From UBA10347 sp905182135 (GTDB taxonomy: Bacteria > Actinomycetota > Acidimicrobiia > Acidimicrobiales > UBA10347), in the NCBI GenBank assembly GCA_963925805.1, contig CAWUSE010000008.1, positions 1 through 64,000 of the forward strand: DNA of 64,000 nt. The letters are read 5' to 3'. Position 1 is the first letter of the stretch, and every line of letters starts with the position of its first letter. Below, in pieces: positions 44,183-52,455 of the stretch. The notes beneath the pieces are model-generated. The model had not been told where the DNA came from. It was given only the letters and a program-made list of their open reading frames with translations, and ran no database searches. Made by a program: the position numbers and the translations under genes.

Positions 44183-44520
44183 GTTCCCGCCTGAGGCGTT
44201 CTCGCCGATCAGCCGCTGGCACCTGCACTACCAGCTGTGCGATGTCGAAGAACTACCCATCAGAACCAGTATCGAGGTGGGCCACGTCACCGACTAGCAC
44301 TGGTTGCAGTGCTTCACACAAGTGTCGATAAACGGAGCGCGACCGTACCTCCACCCGGTTGGTCGCTCATGGTTTGTCAATGAAACCTATGTCAAATTTG
44401 CTGATGCGTCCCTTACCACCAAGCAGTGCACGAACAATCACGTTGCGCGTGCCCACGTTCAACTCAAGGAGCGTCTCGGCCCGATGGGCGGACTCGAACA
44501 CCACCGAACCGAATCTTCTA
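44183..44520 (+). mobile_element. IS6-family transposase remnant (degenerate, internally deleted)
   Basis: One frame reads FPPEAFSPISRWHLHYQL, then DVEELPIRTSIEVGHVTD, a TAG stop, then HWLQCFTQ, and HPVGRSWFVNETYVKF (first Asp of the DDE triad replaced by Asn: intact IS6 has VDETYVKV). After a deletion of roughly 100 residues it resumes with TNNHVARAHVQLKERLGPMG, which matches the IS6 region NN-x-x-E-x-D-H-x-x-L-K-x-R-L, with Ala at the Glu position. No terminal inverted repeats were found. Clearly non-functional. Confidence 0.78.
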
Positions 44521-44549
44521 CGGTCCCGCTAGGTCCTGAAAGGTTTGGT

Positions 44550-45197
44550 CTACGGCGCGATGCGTTCGATGTGCCAGGAGCTGTCGCGGTAGACGTAACG
44601 CAGGCGGTCGTGGAGCCGACTGGGTCGGCCTTGCCAAAACTCGAACATGACCGGCGCTACGCGGTAGCCGCCCCAGAACGGCGGGCGAGTTATATCGCCT
44701 TCGCCGAAGCGGGCCTGCACATCGAGCACCGCCTTCTCGAGCACCGACGGGTCAGCAATCAGGTCACTCTGCGGTGATGCCCACGCCCCTAGCTGGCTAC
44801 CACGAGGACGCGAAGCGAAATAGGCGTCGCTCTCTTCGACGGCGACCCGGGTGACGGTGCCTACGATGCGAACTTGACGATGCATGGTGAGCCAGCTGAA
44901 GAGCAGGCTCGCCTTGCCGGCTGATTCAAGCTCGGCGGCCTTCGAGCTCTCATAGTTCGTGTAGAACACGAAACCGCGCTCGTCCACGCCCTTCGCCAAC
45001 ACATTGCGGGCATGAGGCCAGCCGCCCTCATCAACCGTTGCAAGAACCATGGCGTTGGGTTCAAAGACGTCGTTCTCTACCGCAGCCTCGAACCACAAGC
45101 GCCACTGCTCCGTTGGATCGTCGTGCATCGATGCGGTGTCAATGGTGCCCACGTCGTAATGCAAACGAAACTCACCCAAGTCCATCCTCACAGTCAA
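44550..45197 (-). CDS. pdxH: Pyridoxamine/pyridoxine 5'-phosphate oxidase
   Basis: 215 residues of the split-barrel FMN enzyme: FEPNAMVLATVDEGGWPHAR, VFYTNYESSKAAEL (phosphate and FMN binding), RPRGSQLGAWASPQSDLI (substrate-binding region) and RVAPVMFEFWQGRPSRLHDR at the C-terminus. It oxidises PNP/PMP to pyridoxal phosphate, the cofactor for several PLP enzymes in this window. Convergent with the IS6 remnant. Confidence 0.96.
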   Translation of the reverse strand: MTVRMDLGEFRLHYDVGTIDTASMHDDPTEQWRLWFEAAVENDVFEPNAMVLATVDEGGWPHARNVLAKGVDERGFVFYTNYESSKAAELESAGKASLLFSWLTMHRQVRIVGTVTRVAVEESDAYFASRPRGSQLGAWASPQSDLIADPSVLEKAVLDVQARFGEGDITRPPFWGGYRVAPVMFEFWQGRPSRLHDRLRYVYRDSSWHIERIAP

Positions 45198-45240
45198 CCA
45201 TCACTAACCTCATATCGATGCACCGTTGGGGCGAATACTG

Positions 45241-45822
45241 ATGAGTCGCTTCCGGCTAGACGCTGGCGACCTACTCGCGATCGCTATCGGCGGCGTGCTC
45301 GGCGCTAGTGCGCGTTGGGGCATCACGTTTATATCGACCGACGCCACCACCGGCGATTGGTTTGTCTCTGCCCCAAACACCTCGCTCACCGCCGGGACGA
45401 CCATCACCGGATCCGAGTCGGTCGGTGCGGGGCACGCGATCGCATCAGCCAGCGGAATCCCAGTCGACACATTGACCGTGAACCTTGTGGGTTGCCTTCT
45501 TCTCGGTGCGTTGACCTTATTGCTCATCCGGTCGACCACGACTTCCCGTCGCTTGCTCATCGGCGCTGCCACTGGTTTCTGCGGCAGCCTGACCACCTTC
45601 TCTGCCTTTGCCGTGGAGGTCGCTTGGCTACTACGGGCTCAACCTGTGTTCGCAAGCAGGCCAGTCGGCGAGAACGTCCGATTCGACCGCGACGTGCCCG
45701 GCTTGGCGCTTTATGTGGTGCTCAGCATCGCCGGCGGAGCAGTCGCCTTCGCAGTCGGCCGCATCCTCGCTGACCGCTTTGTGGGTTCTGCGCCAAACCC
45801 CACAATTGGAGAGCCAGCGTGA
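45241..45822 (+). CDS. crcB: Fluoride channel CrcB/Fluc, first subunit
   Basis: 193 residues from ATG 45241, longer than the usual about 125. TM1 (LLAIAIGGVLGASARWGI) is followed by a polar insertion of about 50 residues (TDATTGDWFVSAPNTSLTAG and on) before DTLTVNLVGCLLLGAL. The hallmark GFCGSLTTFSAFAVEV with the TFS fluoride-path motif is intact. It exports fluoride passively as an antiparallel dimer. Its stop overlaps the second crcB start (GTGA), so the two form a heterodimer unit. Confidence 0.92.
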   Translation: MSRFRLDAGDLLAIAIGGVLGASARWGITFISTDATTGDWFVSAPNTSLTAGTTITGSESVGAGHAIASASGIPVDTLTVNLVGCLLLGALTLLLIRSTTTSRRLLIGAATGFCGSLTTFSAFAVEVAWLLRAQPVFASRPVGENVRFDRDVPGLALYVVLSIAGGAVAFAVGRILADRFVGSAPNPTIGEPA

Positions 45823-46163
45823 CAGCACTCGCCTTTGTAGTGGTGGCAGCGGTGTTCACGCTGATGCGAGCCGTTCTCACCTCAGGGCAACCTGTTGACG
45901 AGATTCCGTGGCGTACTTTTACGGTGAACATCAGCGGCGCGTTCCTGCTTGGAATCGTCGTCGCCTCTACGTGGTGGAACAATCCCGTCGTGGCCACCAC
46001 TGCTGGTCTCGGGTCGCTCACGACCTTCTCCACGGTTGCCGCCGAAGCTGCTTCTCTGCTCGATAATGGCTGTAAAGGCCGTGCAATGGCCTACGTTGGA
46101 ATAACTGTGGTTGCCGGCATTGCCGCGGCCTGGTTCGGACTCAGTATCGGAGAAATGTCATGA
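45819..46163 (+). CDS. crcB: Fluoride channel CrcB/Fluc, second subunit
   Basis: 114 residues from GTG 45819, normal Fluc size. RTFTVNISGAFLLGIVVAS carries the conserved Asn, and GLGSLTTFSTVAAEAASLL the S-x-T-T-F-S motif. It pairs with the preceding longer homologue. The stop (TGA 46161-46163) overlaps the ATG of the DsbA-like gene at 46160 by 4 bases, linking the channel genes to that redox protein. Confidence 0.93.
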   Translation: MTALAFVVVAAVFTLMRAVLTSGQPVDEIPWRTFTVNISGAFLLGIVVASTWWNNPVVATTAGLGSLTTFSTVAAEAASLLDNGCKGRAMAYVGITVVAGIAAAWFGLSIGEMS

Positions 46164-46789
46164 CCGCACCAGTTGTACTCGAAGTATTCAGTGACTTTCT
46201 TTGACCGTGGTGCCATGTAGGCACCGTGCGTGTCGATGAGCTGAAGCGCCGCATGGGCGACACAATCGAGGTGCAGTGGAAGAGCTTTCTGCTTCGCACC
46301 GAACCCAAGGTCACAACGTTGGAGAAGTTCACGGCCTACACCGAGTCCTGGCAACGGCCCGCCGATATGGAACCGTCAGCGAAATTCACCACCCCGTGGG
46401 CATCAGGCGCTACCCCACCGTCGAGTTCGTTCCCGGCACAAATGGCGTGGAAGGCAAGCGCTCACTTCGGCGACCAAGCCCAACAGCGATATCACCACGC
46501 TCTGCTCGATGCGTACTTCGTGCAGAATCGTGACATCAGCAGCGGGCCCGAGCTCGCACAGATCGCCCACGAATGCGATATCGACAAAGATGCCTTCGTC
46601 GAGTTGTTCACCGAACAGCACGATTCGCTGCGTGAAATGGTCGCTGCCGAACACAACGACGCCATCGGCCGAGGCATCACTGGAGTTCCAAGCGTCATCG
46701 TCAACAACAACGACTTCCCAATTCAAGGCGCTCAAGATGTCGAGAACTATGAGCGGCTAATCGCCCGAGTCATCGAACGAGGTCTCTAA
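46160..46789 (+). CDS. DsbA-like oxidoreductase with in-frame TGA at active-site Cys (candidate selenoprotein)
   Basis: From ATG 46160 the frame reads TAPVVLEVFSDFL, then TGA at 46202-46204, then PWCHVGTVRVDELKR, and continues to a TAA at 46787-46789, 209 codons in all. DsbA/FrnE-like proteins have SDFxCPWC at exactly this place, so the TGA stands at the first redox Cys, giving U15-P-W-C18. The rest of the fold is intact: VQWKSFLLR, a helical insert, and GITGVPSVIVNNNDFPIQGA (cis-Pro loop). Conventional annotation would start at 46226 and lose the active site. Sec insertion is inferred; a nonsense mutation or base error is the alternative. Confidence 0.72.
46206..46228 (+). promoter_or_regulatory. 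Hairpin just after TGA, possible bacterial SECIS element
   Basis: GGTGCC 46209-46214 pairs with GGCACC 46220-46225 around loop ATGTA; three further pairs (two G-U) extend the stem to 46206/46228. It begins one base after the in-frame TGA. Bacterial SECIS elements sit just downstream of UGA with a small apical loop containing a G, often GU. The spacing here is shorter than in E. coli fdhF, so the match is partial. Confidence 0.35.
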
Positions 46790-46991
46790 TCGGCGGGTTC
46801 CGCAACCTCTGGACGAGGGACCTCGTGTGGCGTACAACGCCAGGCGAAGGCTTGGCTGAGCAGCGACGACCAATACCCAAAGTCGACGCGTCCGAGAGCG
46901 CTATTGCCAGCGCTTTCATCAGCAATTACGACGCGCGTGGTGGAAGCAGCGTGTACGTCTGTTTGGGGCCCATCTGCGAAGAGTTCACCAC
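46786..46991 (-). pseudogene. Small unknown gene or remnant with probable 1-base frameshift
   Basis: From GTG 46991 the frame reads VVNSSQMG, then out of phase by one base at a GGGG run (46975-46978) it continues as PQTDVHAASTTRVVIADESA and GRVDFGYWSSLLSQAFAWR, stopping at TAG 46786-46788. Restoring one base in the run gives a continuous 60- to 70-residue protein. I recognise no family. It lies after serS on the same strand and ends overlapping the stop of the DsbA-like gene. Confidence 0.35.
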
Positions 46992-47055
46992 CTCATGAGC
47001 TACAGGAGTGGCACCAACATTTTTGACTAGGCGGCACCCTTTGGGCCTGAACTCT

Positions 47056-48306
47056 TTAGGCCGGTGGAGCGACGGTGTCGAGACCGCAGAACGACCGCAG
47101 AACCTCGGGAACGCTAAAGGTGCCGTCGGCCTGCTGGTAATGCTCCATCAGGAACACGAGCATGCGGGCAACCGGAATGGCAGTGCCGTTTAGAGTGTGG
47201 GCGAACTCTGAGCCATTCTCGGTCTTAACCCGAGTATCCAAGCGGCGTGCCGAGTAGTCCAGGTAATTCGAACAGCTCGTGACCTCGCGGTACGCGCCTT
47301 CGGATGGAAGCCAGACTTCGCAGTCGTACTTCTTGGCCGCGGCATTACCAAGATCACCTGCGGCGATGTTCACGACGCGGTAAGGCAGCTCGAGTTCGTC
47401 CAAGATCTCGCGTTCGATCTCGAGCAGCAGTTCGTGCTCGTCCCAGCTCTTGTCGGCGGGCGACCAGATGAACATTTCAAGCTTGTCGAACTGATGGACA
47501 CGAAAGATGCCTCGTGTGTCCTTCCCATAGGTTCCGGCTTCGCGGCGAAAGCAAGTAGAGAACCCGGCGTAACGCAGGGGTAGTTTCTCAATGTCAAGCC
47601 GGTCCTTGCGGTGCATGCCCGCCAGTGGAACCTCGGCAGTGCCGACCAGGTACAAATCGTCTTCTGGAATGCCGTACACCTGATGCTGATCGGTCGGGAA
47701 GAATCCGGCGTCGATCATCATCTGTTCGCGCACCAACACCGGGGGAACCACCGGGTTGAAACCACGAGCCACCAGCTTGCCGAGCGCCCATTGCACAAGG
47801 GCAAACTCGATCTGCACCGCGGCGCCAGTGATGTAGGCGAATCGCGAGCCACTTACTTCAGCGCCCAACTCGTTGTTCACCCAACCAATATGGCGGCCGA
47901 AGTCAGCGTGATCCATTGGAGGCGCTTCGGGTGTGCCGCCCACCGTGGCGACAACCGTGCCCTCGTCTTCGCCGCCATCGGGTACGGACTCATGGGCAGG
48001 CAACGGAAGCTGTAAAGCAGCTGCCTTCAGGTCGGCGTCGAGTGCCCCATAGGCCGCTTCTGCCTCAGTCAGGTCCGCCTTAACTAGTCCCGCTGCTGCG
48101 ATCTTGGCAGGGCGCTCATCGGGCGAGGCCTTGCCAATCTCCTTGGAGACTGTGTTTGACCGATTCCGCAGTTCTTCGACTGCCAGTTGCATGTCTCGAT
48201 GCTTGGAGCTCAGTTCGAGCACTTGGTCAACAAGCGCCGGGTCGGCACCTTTGCGTTCCATGCCGGCGCGATACGCCGGGTCGCTGAGTTGCTTGAGGTC
48301 AATCAC
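47056..48306 (-). CDS. serS: Serine--tRNA ligase
   Basis: 416 residues from GTG 48306 (VIDLKQLSDPAYR is the family's N-terminus; the frame is open to 48339). The N-terminal coiled-coil arm spans about residues 25-100. Class II catalytic motifs follow: LYLVGTAEVPLAGMH, FSTCFRREAGTYGKDTRG (motif 2) and NGTAIPVARMLVFLMEHYQ (motif 3). It charges tRNA-Ser (and tRNA-Sec in organisms that use selenocysteine) with serine. Essential housekeeping gene. Confidence 0.97.
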   Translation of the reverse strand: MIDLKQLSDPAYRAGMERKGADPALVDQVLELSSKHRDMQLAVEELRNRSNTVSKEIGKASPDERPAKIAAAGLVKADLTEAEAAYGALDADLKAAALQLPLPAHESVPDGGEDEGTVVATVGGTPEAPPMDHADFGRHIGWVNNELGAEVSGSRFAYITGAAVQIEFALVQWALGKLVARGFNPVVPPVLVREQMMIDAGFFPTDQHQVYGIPEDDLYLVGTAEVPLAGMHRKDRLDIEKLPLRYAGFSTCFRREAGTYGKDTRGIFRVHQFDKLEMFIWSPADKSWDEHELLLEIEREILDELELPYRVVNIAAGDLGNAAAKKYDCEVWLPSEGAYREVTSCSNYLDYSARRLDTRVKTENGSEFAHTLNGTAIPVARMLVFLMEHYQQADGTFSVPEVLRSFCGLDTVAPPA

Positions 48307-48367
48307 CCGGAAAGCGTACGCGGCGCACGCAGCACTCACTAACCAATTTCGCTATCGACCCAACGAG

Positions 48368-49252
48368 CTAGAGGCGCGATGCAACGATGGCGTTGGCTAT
48401 TGCACGCCCGACTGCCTCGAACGCGGCCTCTGCCAAATTGTGTAACTCACCGGATTGCGTCCCGGTAGAGACCGCAAAACACATGTCACCATCGAAACTC
48501 GTATGTGCCGGGCGCAGGCAGGCGCCATACGCATCGTGGGCTCGCACCAGCAACCGACTGAGTTGATCTCGTGTCAGTGCAGCATCAGTGGCCAGGACAC
48601 CCAACGTTGTGTTCTGGTTCGTTGCCGGCGCAACGGCCAGCGGTTCGGCTATCGCTGGTCCGCCGGTTAACGGTGTTCCTTCGAGCGAAAAGACATCACC
48701 AAGTGCGTTAACAGCAACCAGGGCGGCCACCGTTGCATCGCCTATCCGCACCGCTGCAGAGCCGATACCGCCAGGGATCTTCTCACCACGCCACTTGCCA
48801 CAGGTTGCACCGGTGCCCGCTCCAACGAGACCCTGTTGGACCGGTGCATTCGATGCGACGCGAAAGGCGTGCGCTCCGTCACGCGCTGTTGGCCGCACGT
48901 GAGCGGGACCAACGCCCAAGTCGTACAACGCTGCGGCGGGCACGATGGGCACGACCGCCGTGGTCGTCGTAAAACCGCGACCCTGGGCCTCAAGTTCGGC
49001 CATGACGCCATCAGCGCTAGCCAGTCCAAAGGCGCTACCACCGGTGATGACCAGGGCGTTTGCCTGTTCTACCGTCATGCCCGAGGACAGCAGTCCGTAC
49101 TCGCGTGTTGCCGGTGCTGCACCACGAATCTCGCCGGAAACAATGCTTGGTTCCGGAAGCACGATGACGGTGCAACCCGTCTGAGCTGTCGCGTCGGTGT
49201 AGTGACCCACGGTGATACCAGCGATCGCCGTAAGCGTGTTGTTCTCGCTCAC
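48368..49252 (-). CDS. P1 family peptidase (DmpA/BapA-like)
   Basis: A 294-residue Ntn-hydrolase-like P1 peptidase. GITVGHYTDATAQTGCTVI at the N-terminus, GGSAFGLASADGVM, and the self-cleavage site NTTLGVLATDAALTR, where the Thr/Ser after Asn becomes the new N-terminal nucleophile. It would release N-terminal amino acids or beta-peptides. Members are aminopeptidases or, in some actinobacteria, lactone-cleaving enzymes. Upstream of serS on the same strand. Confidence 0.88.
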   Translation of the reverse strand: MSENNTLTAIAGITVGHYTDATAQTGCTVIVLPEPSIVSGEIRGAAPATREYGLLSSGMTVEQANALVITGGSAFGLASADGVMAELEAQGRGFTTTTAVVPIVPAAALYDLGVGPAHVRPTARDGAHAFRVASNAPVQQGLVGAGTGATCGKWRGEKIPGGIGSAAVRIGDATVAALVAVNALGDVFSLEGTPLTGGPAIAEPLAVAPATNQNTTLGVLATDAALTRDQLSRLLVRAHDAYGACLRPAHTSFDGDMCFAVSTGTQSGELHNLAEAAFEAVGRAIANAIVASRL

Positions 49253-49379
49253 GTAATCAGTGTAGAAGACAGCGCCCAGCGCAACGAAGTACGCCCAGGA
49301 CCACCGTCCAATCCAGTCCGTCCAACAGCTGTTGTTCGCCCAGAGCTAGGTTGATTCGACCATGCAGACCAGCCGCCGA

Positions 49380-50313
49380 TTAGGCCCTATGACTGCTTAC
49401 CTCAGCGAAAGACACGACCCAGGGACCGGCCTCGAGGTTGCTCGACGTTGTCGGCTGAGGGGAATACGGTGACGTGTCACTCACGGTGTGAAGTGTCGCT
49501 GTTAGTGCGTCGAGTCCGACAATATCGATCCGCATTCCCAATGTCCGAAGATGCACGATTATCGGCAAAAGGTCCGGATCTACCGCCAGTTCTACGTCGA
49601 TCGCGACGATGATGTGTGCCGGGTCAATACCACTCGCCCGCACTACTGCGTGACACACCGGGACGAGCCCGGTGAGCATCTCAGCTGATGGAACTGCAAT
49701 ACGAACTGCGAGACCCCCACCATTGACAGCGACGGTGTCGACGACGTCGATGATAAACGCTTCCATGACAGCGCGGCCCAGACCCATCGCTGACACGCGT
49801 GCGTGGTGAGGCCACAATGCAAGTAGCTCACCACTTCTAAGTGCCCACCACGAGGCTGCCTCAACAACATCAGATCCACCGTCGGAACGGAGGCGGTAGC
49901 GGGTGACGATATCACCAAGCTCGAGGTCGGCCCCACGCCCGGTTAGGTGAAGCGGTATCGAGGGTTTCGGTCCGACGCACCCAGCAAACCAGGAAGCGAC
50001 ATGCCGAGCTATCATCGTCGAGAATTGGGTTGATCATGACCTCATCGCTCGACGACGCTGCGGGTCGAAAAGCGATCGACCGATGTTCTTCGATGGCTTG
50101 AGCACACGCCTGATCGAACCGATCAGAAGAATCAGCGGTCAAGATGCGGCGGATTGACCGCTCGAAGAACAACGATGGCATGCGCTCAAACGGAATCAAG
50201 CTGCCATCAGGGTTGACGCGAATGGCAATCGAATCAGTTCCCAGCACGCTACGCAGCGGTGCCAGATCTGATATTCGCAGCGGATCTGCCGCCGACTGGA
50301 TGATTTCACTCAC
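49380..50313 (-). pseudogene. PAS-like plus degenerate EAL protein, split by a frameshift
   Basis: Frame 1 (ATG 50313) gives about 115 residues resembling a PAS sensor domain (SEIIQSAADPLRISDLAP to FLVCWVRRTE). A +1 shift near 49975-49985, at AAACCC, joins it to frame 2 ending at 49380, which resembles an EAL domain: VVEAASWWALRSGELLALWP, then PAHIIVAIDVELAVDPD and LRTLGMRIDIVGLDAL. The EAL motif itself and the metal-binding acidic residues are not conserved, so phosphodiesterase activity is unlikely even if intact. Possible sensor protein; could be one gene with a sequencing indel. Confidence 0.55.
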
Positions 50314-50490
50314 CTAACTCAATCGTCCAAAGAATACGGCTTATGAGTCATCCGGTTCACAAACCTTTGAAGCGACCTATGAGGCCAACCTGGTCTCCTT
50401 CCTCGTCGACGACAAAGGGCCTAGATCCTTAACTCCGAAAGCAGCTTCAGCCCTATTAGCCAGCCGTTACCTTCGCTGTAACCATGGCGC

Positions 50491-51414
50491 CTATTTCGAA
50501 ATTGGTTCGCCAGCACGTTCCAAGACTGACGGGACAGTCTGGGAGGTCACATCGCTCTCGTCACTGTCACCACCAGAGACCGGTGCACCTAAGACATCGC
50601 CATCACCCGGGCGCAGCCCACTTTCGTTCCGGTTCACCCACCGGAAGAACAAGAAAGTAATGATCGCCCAAATATAAAACCCACCGCCGAGTTTCATGAT
50701 TAGGCCTGCGGCTTGTTGATCAGCAACCGCGCTGATCCCCCAAAGGCGAACATCATGGTTGTAGACCCGGTAAAGCGGATTCTCAGCGACGGTCAGAAAT
50801 GCTCCCGGCACCGTTGGCAACACCGAGTTCAGGAACAGGAAGATCATCTGGCCCGGATAGGTCGCTCGCAGCTCGGGCAAAGGGCTCACCACCGGCATCC
50901 ACATGAGCAGGGCACCGGTAAACACAGAAAGGTGCACGACGTAGTGGAAGACTCCGTTCTCGATCGAGAAGTTCACTACTGGCTTCAGATGTGTCACCGC
51001 GATGAGCACGTTGAAGAGGACGGCGGCAACGACAGGGCGCGTAAACCGGCGAACCCAGACGCCACTGCTGCCATCGGTGCTCACAATCAAACGCGCGAGC
51101 CACTCGGGAACCGACAGCAAGAACAACGGCGGGATCACGAGCGTGATCAGCATGTGCTGGATCATGTGCGCGCCGTAGAGGTATTCCTCACTGATGTCGT
51201 GCATGGGCCAATCACTGGCCGCCCACAACAGCAACACCGCAGCGGTGAAGCAGACCTTCTGCCGGCGCCCAACTACCGGCTCGCCTTGAGCGACGGCTTT
51301 GGGACCAAGAACTCGAGTCACCCAATAGCCGAAACCGACTATCACCACGATGATGAACCACACCTCAGGGTGTGGTTGGAACCGCCAGATATCGGTATCG
51401 GCGGCCAAGAACAT
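50491..51414 (-). CDS. ctaG: Cytochrome c oxidase assembly protein CtaG (caa3 type)
   Basis: A 307-residue polytopic membrane protein of the caa3_CtaG family: DWPMHDISEEYLYGAHMIQHM with conserved His/Met, then VIPPLFLLSVPEWLARLI, about seven membrane helices, and a polar C-terminal tail. It assists copper-centre assembly in the oxidase. Last gene of the ctaB-ctaG cluster; it begins 2 bases after ctaF ends. Confidence 0.93.
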   Translation of the reverse strand: MFLAADTDIWRFQPHPEVWFIIVVIVGFGYWVTRVLGPKAVAQGEPVVGRRQKVCFTAAVLLLWAASDWPMHDISEEYLYGAHMIQHMLITLVIPPLFLLSVPEWLARLIVSTDGSSGVWVRRFTRPVVAAVLFNVLIAVTHLKPVVNFSIENGVFHYVVHLSVFTGALLMWMPVVSPLPELRATYPGQMIFLFLNSVLPTVPGAFLTVAENPLYRVYNHDVRLWGISAVADQQAAGLIMKLGGGFYIWAIITFLFFRWVNRNESGLRPGDGDVLGAPVSGGDSDESDVTSQTVPSVLERAGEPISK

Positions 51415-51416
51415 CG

Positions 51417-51746
51417 CTAACCAAGTCCGAAGAGGTCAAAGGCCAAGAAGAAAATGGTGTACACACCTATGGCCAAGACCAGACCTCCGATGAACAGATA
51501 GCGGAACCACGGCGTGTCGTACTTCAAATGCATGAAGTACGCCGCGACCATCACGAACTTGATGATCATCAGAACGGTCAGGGACAGAAAAAGAAACCAG
51601 CGTGGAACGCTGTCTTCGACGAAATAGGTACCAACTTCGAACGCCGTAAACAGCGCAAGAATGGCCGCGATCTTCAGATAGAAGAGATCGCTTGGGTGGT
51701 GGTCGTCGTGCGCATCTACTGCGGCATCGACAGCGGTGTCAGTCAT
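51417..51746 (-). CDS. ctaF: Cytochrome c oxidase subunit IV (prokaryotic type)
   Basis: 109 residues with three membrane helices, the prokaryotic COX IV pattern: FYLKIAAILALFTAFEVGTYF, FLFLSLTVLMIIKFVMVAAYF-like second helix with FMHLKYD, and GLVLAIGVYTIFFLAF. A short His/Asp-rich N-terminus (DAHDDHHPSD) faces the cytosol. Small accessory subunit of aa3 oxidase. Sits 10 bases after ctaE. Confidence 0.88.
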   Translation of the reverse strand: MTDTAVDAAVDAHDDHHPSDLFYLKIAAILALFTAFEVGTYFVEDSVPRWFLFLSLTVLMIIKFVMVAAYFMHLKYDTPWFRYLFIGGLVLAIGVYTIFFLAFDLFGLG

Positions 51747-51756
51747 CGAGAAGCCT

Positions 51757-52455
51757 CTATTGCGGGAAGAGATAGACGATAGTGAAGATCAGAATCCACA
51801 CGACGTCAACGAAGTGCCAGTACAAGCCGACGATTTCAACAGTCTCGGCCTTGTCGCTGTTCAAGCGGCCTTGCTTGTGCATGATGTAGGTCGCCAACAA
51901 CATGACGATGCCTATGGACACGTGCACGCCGTGGAAACCAGTCAGGGTGAAGAACGCCGAACCGAAGATGTTTGTCGAGTAGCCGAGGCCCTTTTCAACG
52001 AACTCGGTGAACTCGTAAATCTGACCAGCAATGAACACAGACCCGAGTGCAGCGGTAGTCAGCGTCCAGATCCGGAAGCTGCGGTACTCGCTGCGTCGGA
52101 TCGCCGAAAGTGCGAGCACCATCGTCAAGGAGCTACCAAGCAAGATAAATGAGGAGATCGACGTGAACGGAATATCGAACACGCCCTCGCCGTCTTCGCC
52201 ACCGAAACGAGGGCCGATATTGCGACCGTCCTGTTCGAATGGCGCCAGGTTCGCTGCGAAGTCGTTGAAGCGTTCCTTGTAGAGGAGATAGGTAGATATG
52301 AGTGCACCGAACAGCAAACACTCGCTGCCAAGGAACGCCCACATCAACAACTTGTTGTTGGAGATGCCCGTGGTCGTGCCGTGCTCAACAGTGTGCTCGG
52401 TAACCGTTTCAGTGGCCTCAGCAGGTGTTGCCTCAGACAGTTTTGAATCAGCCAA
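51757..52455 (-). CDS. ctaE: Cytochrome c oxidase subunit III
   Basis: 232 residues from TTG 52455, picked because AAGGAG lies 6 bases upstream. This start overlaps the end of ctaD by 8 bases, so the genes are coupled. Helices include NKLLMWAFLGSECLLFGALI (with conserved Glu), SSLTMVLALSAIRRSEYRSF and FHGVHVSIGIVMLLATYIM (conserved His) and YWHFVDVVWILIFTIVYL at the end. Standard subunit III. Confidence 0.95.
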   Translation of the reverse strand: MADSKLSEATPAEATETVTEHTVEHGTTTGISNNKLLMWAFLGSECLLFGALISTYLLYKERFNDFAANLAPFEQDGRNIGPRFGGEDGEGVFDIPFTSISSFILLGSSLTMVLALSAIRRSEYRSFRIWTLTTAALGSVFIAGQIYEFTEFVEKGLGYSTNIFGSAFFTLTGFHGVHVSIGIVMLLATYIMHKQGRLNSDKAETVEIVGLYWHFVDVVWILIFTIVYLFPQ

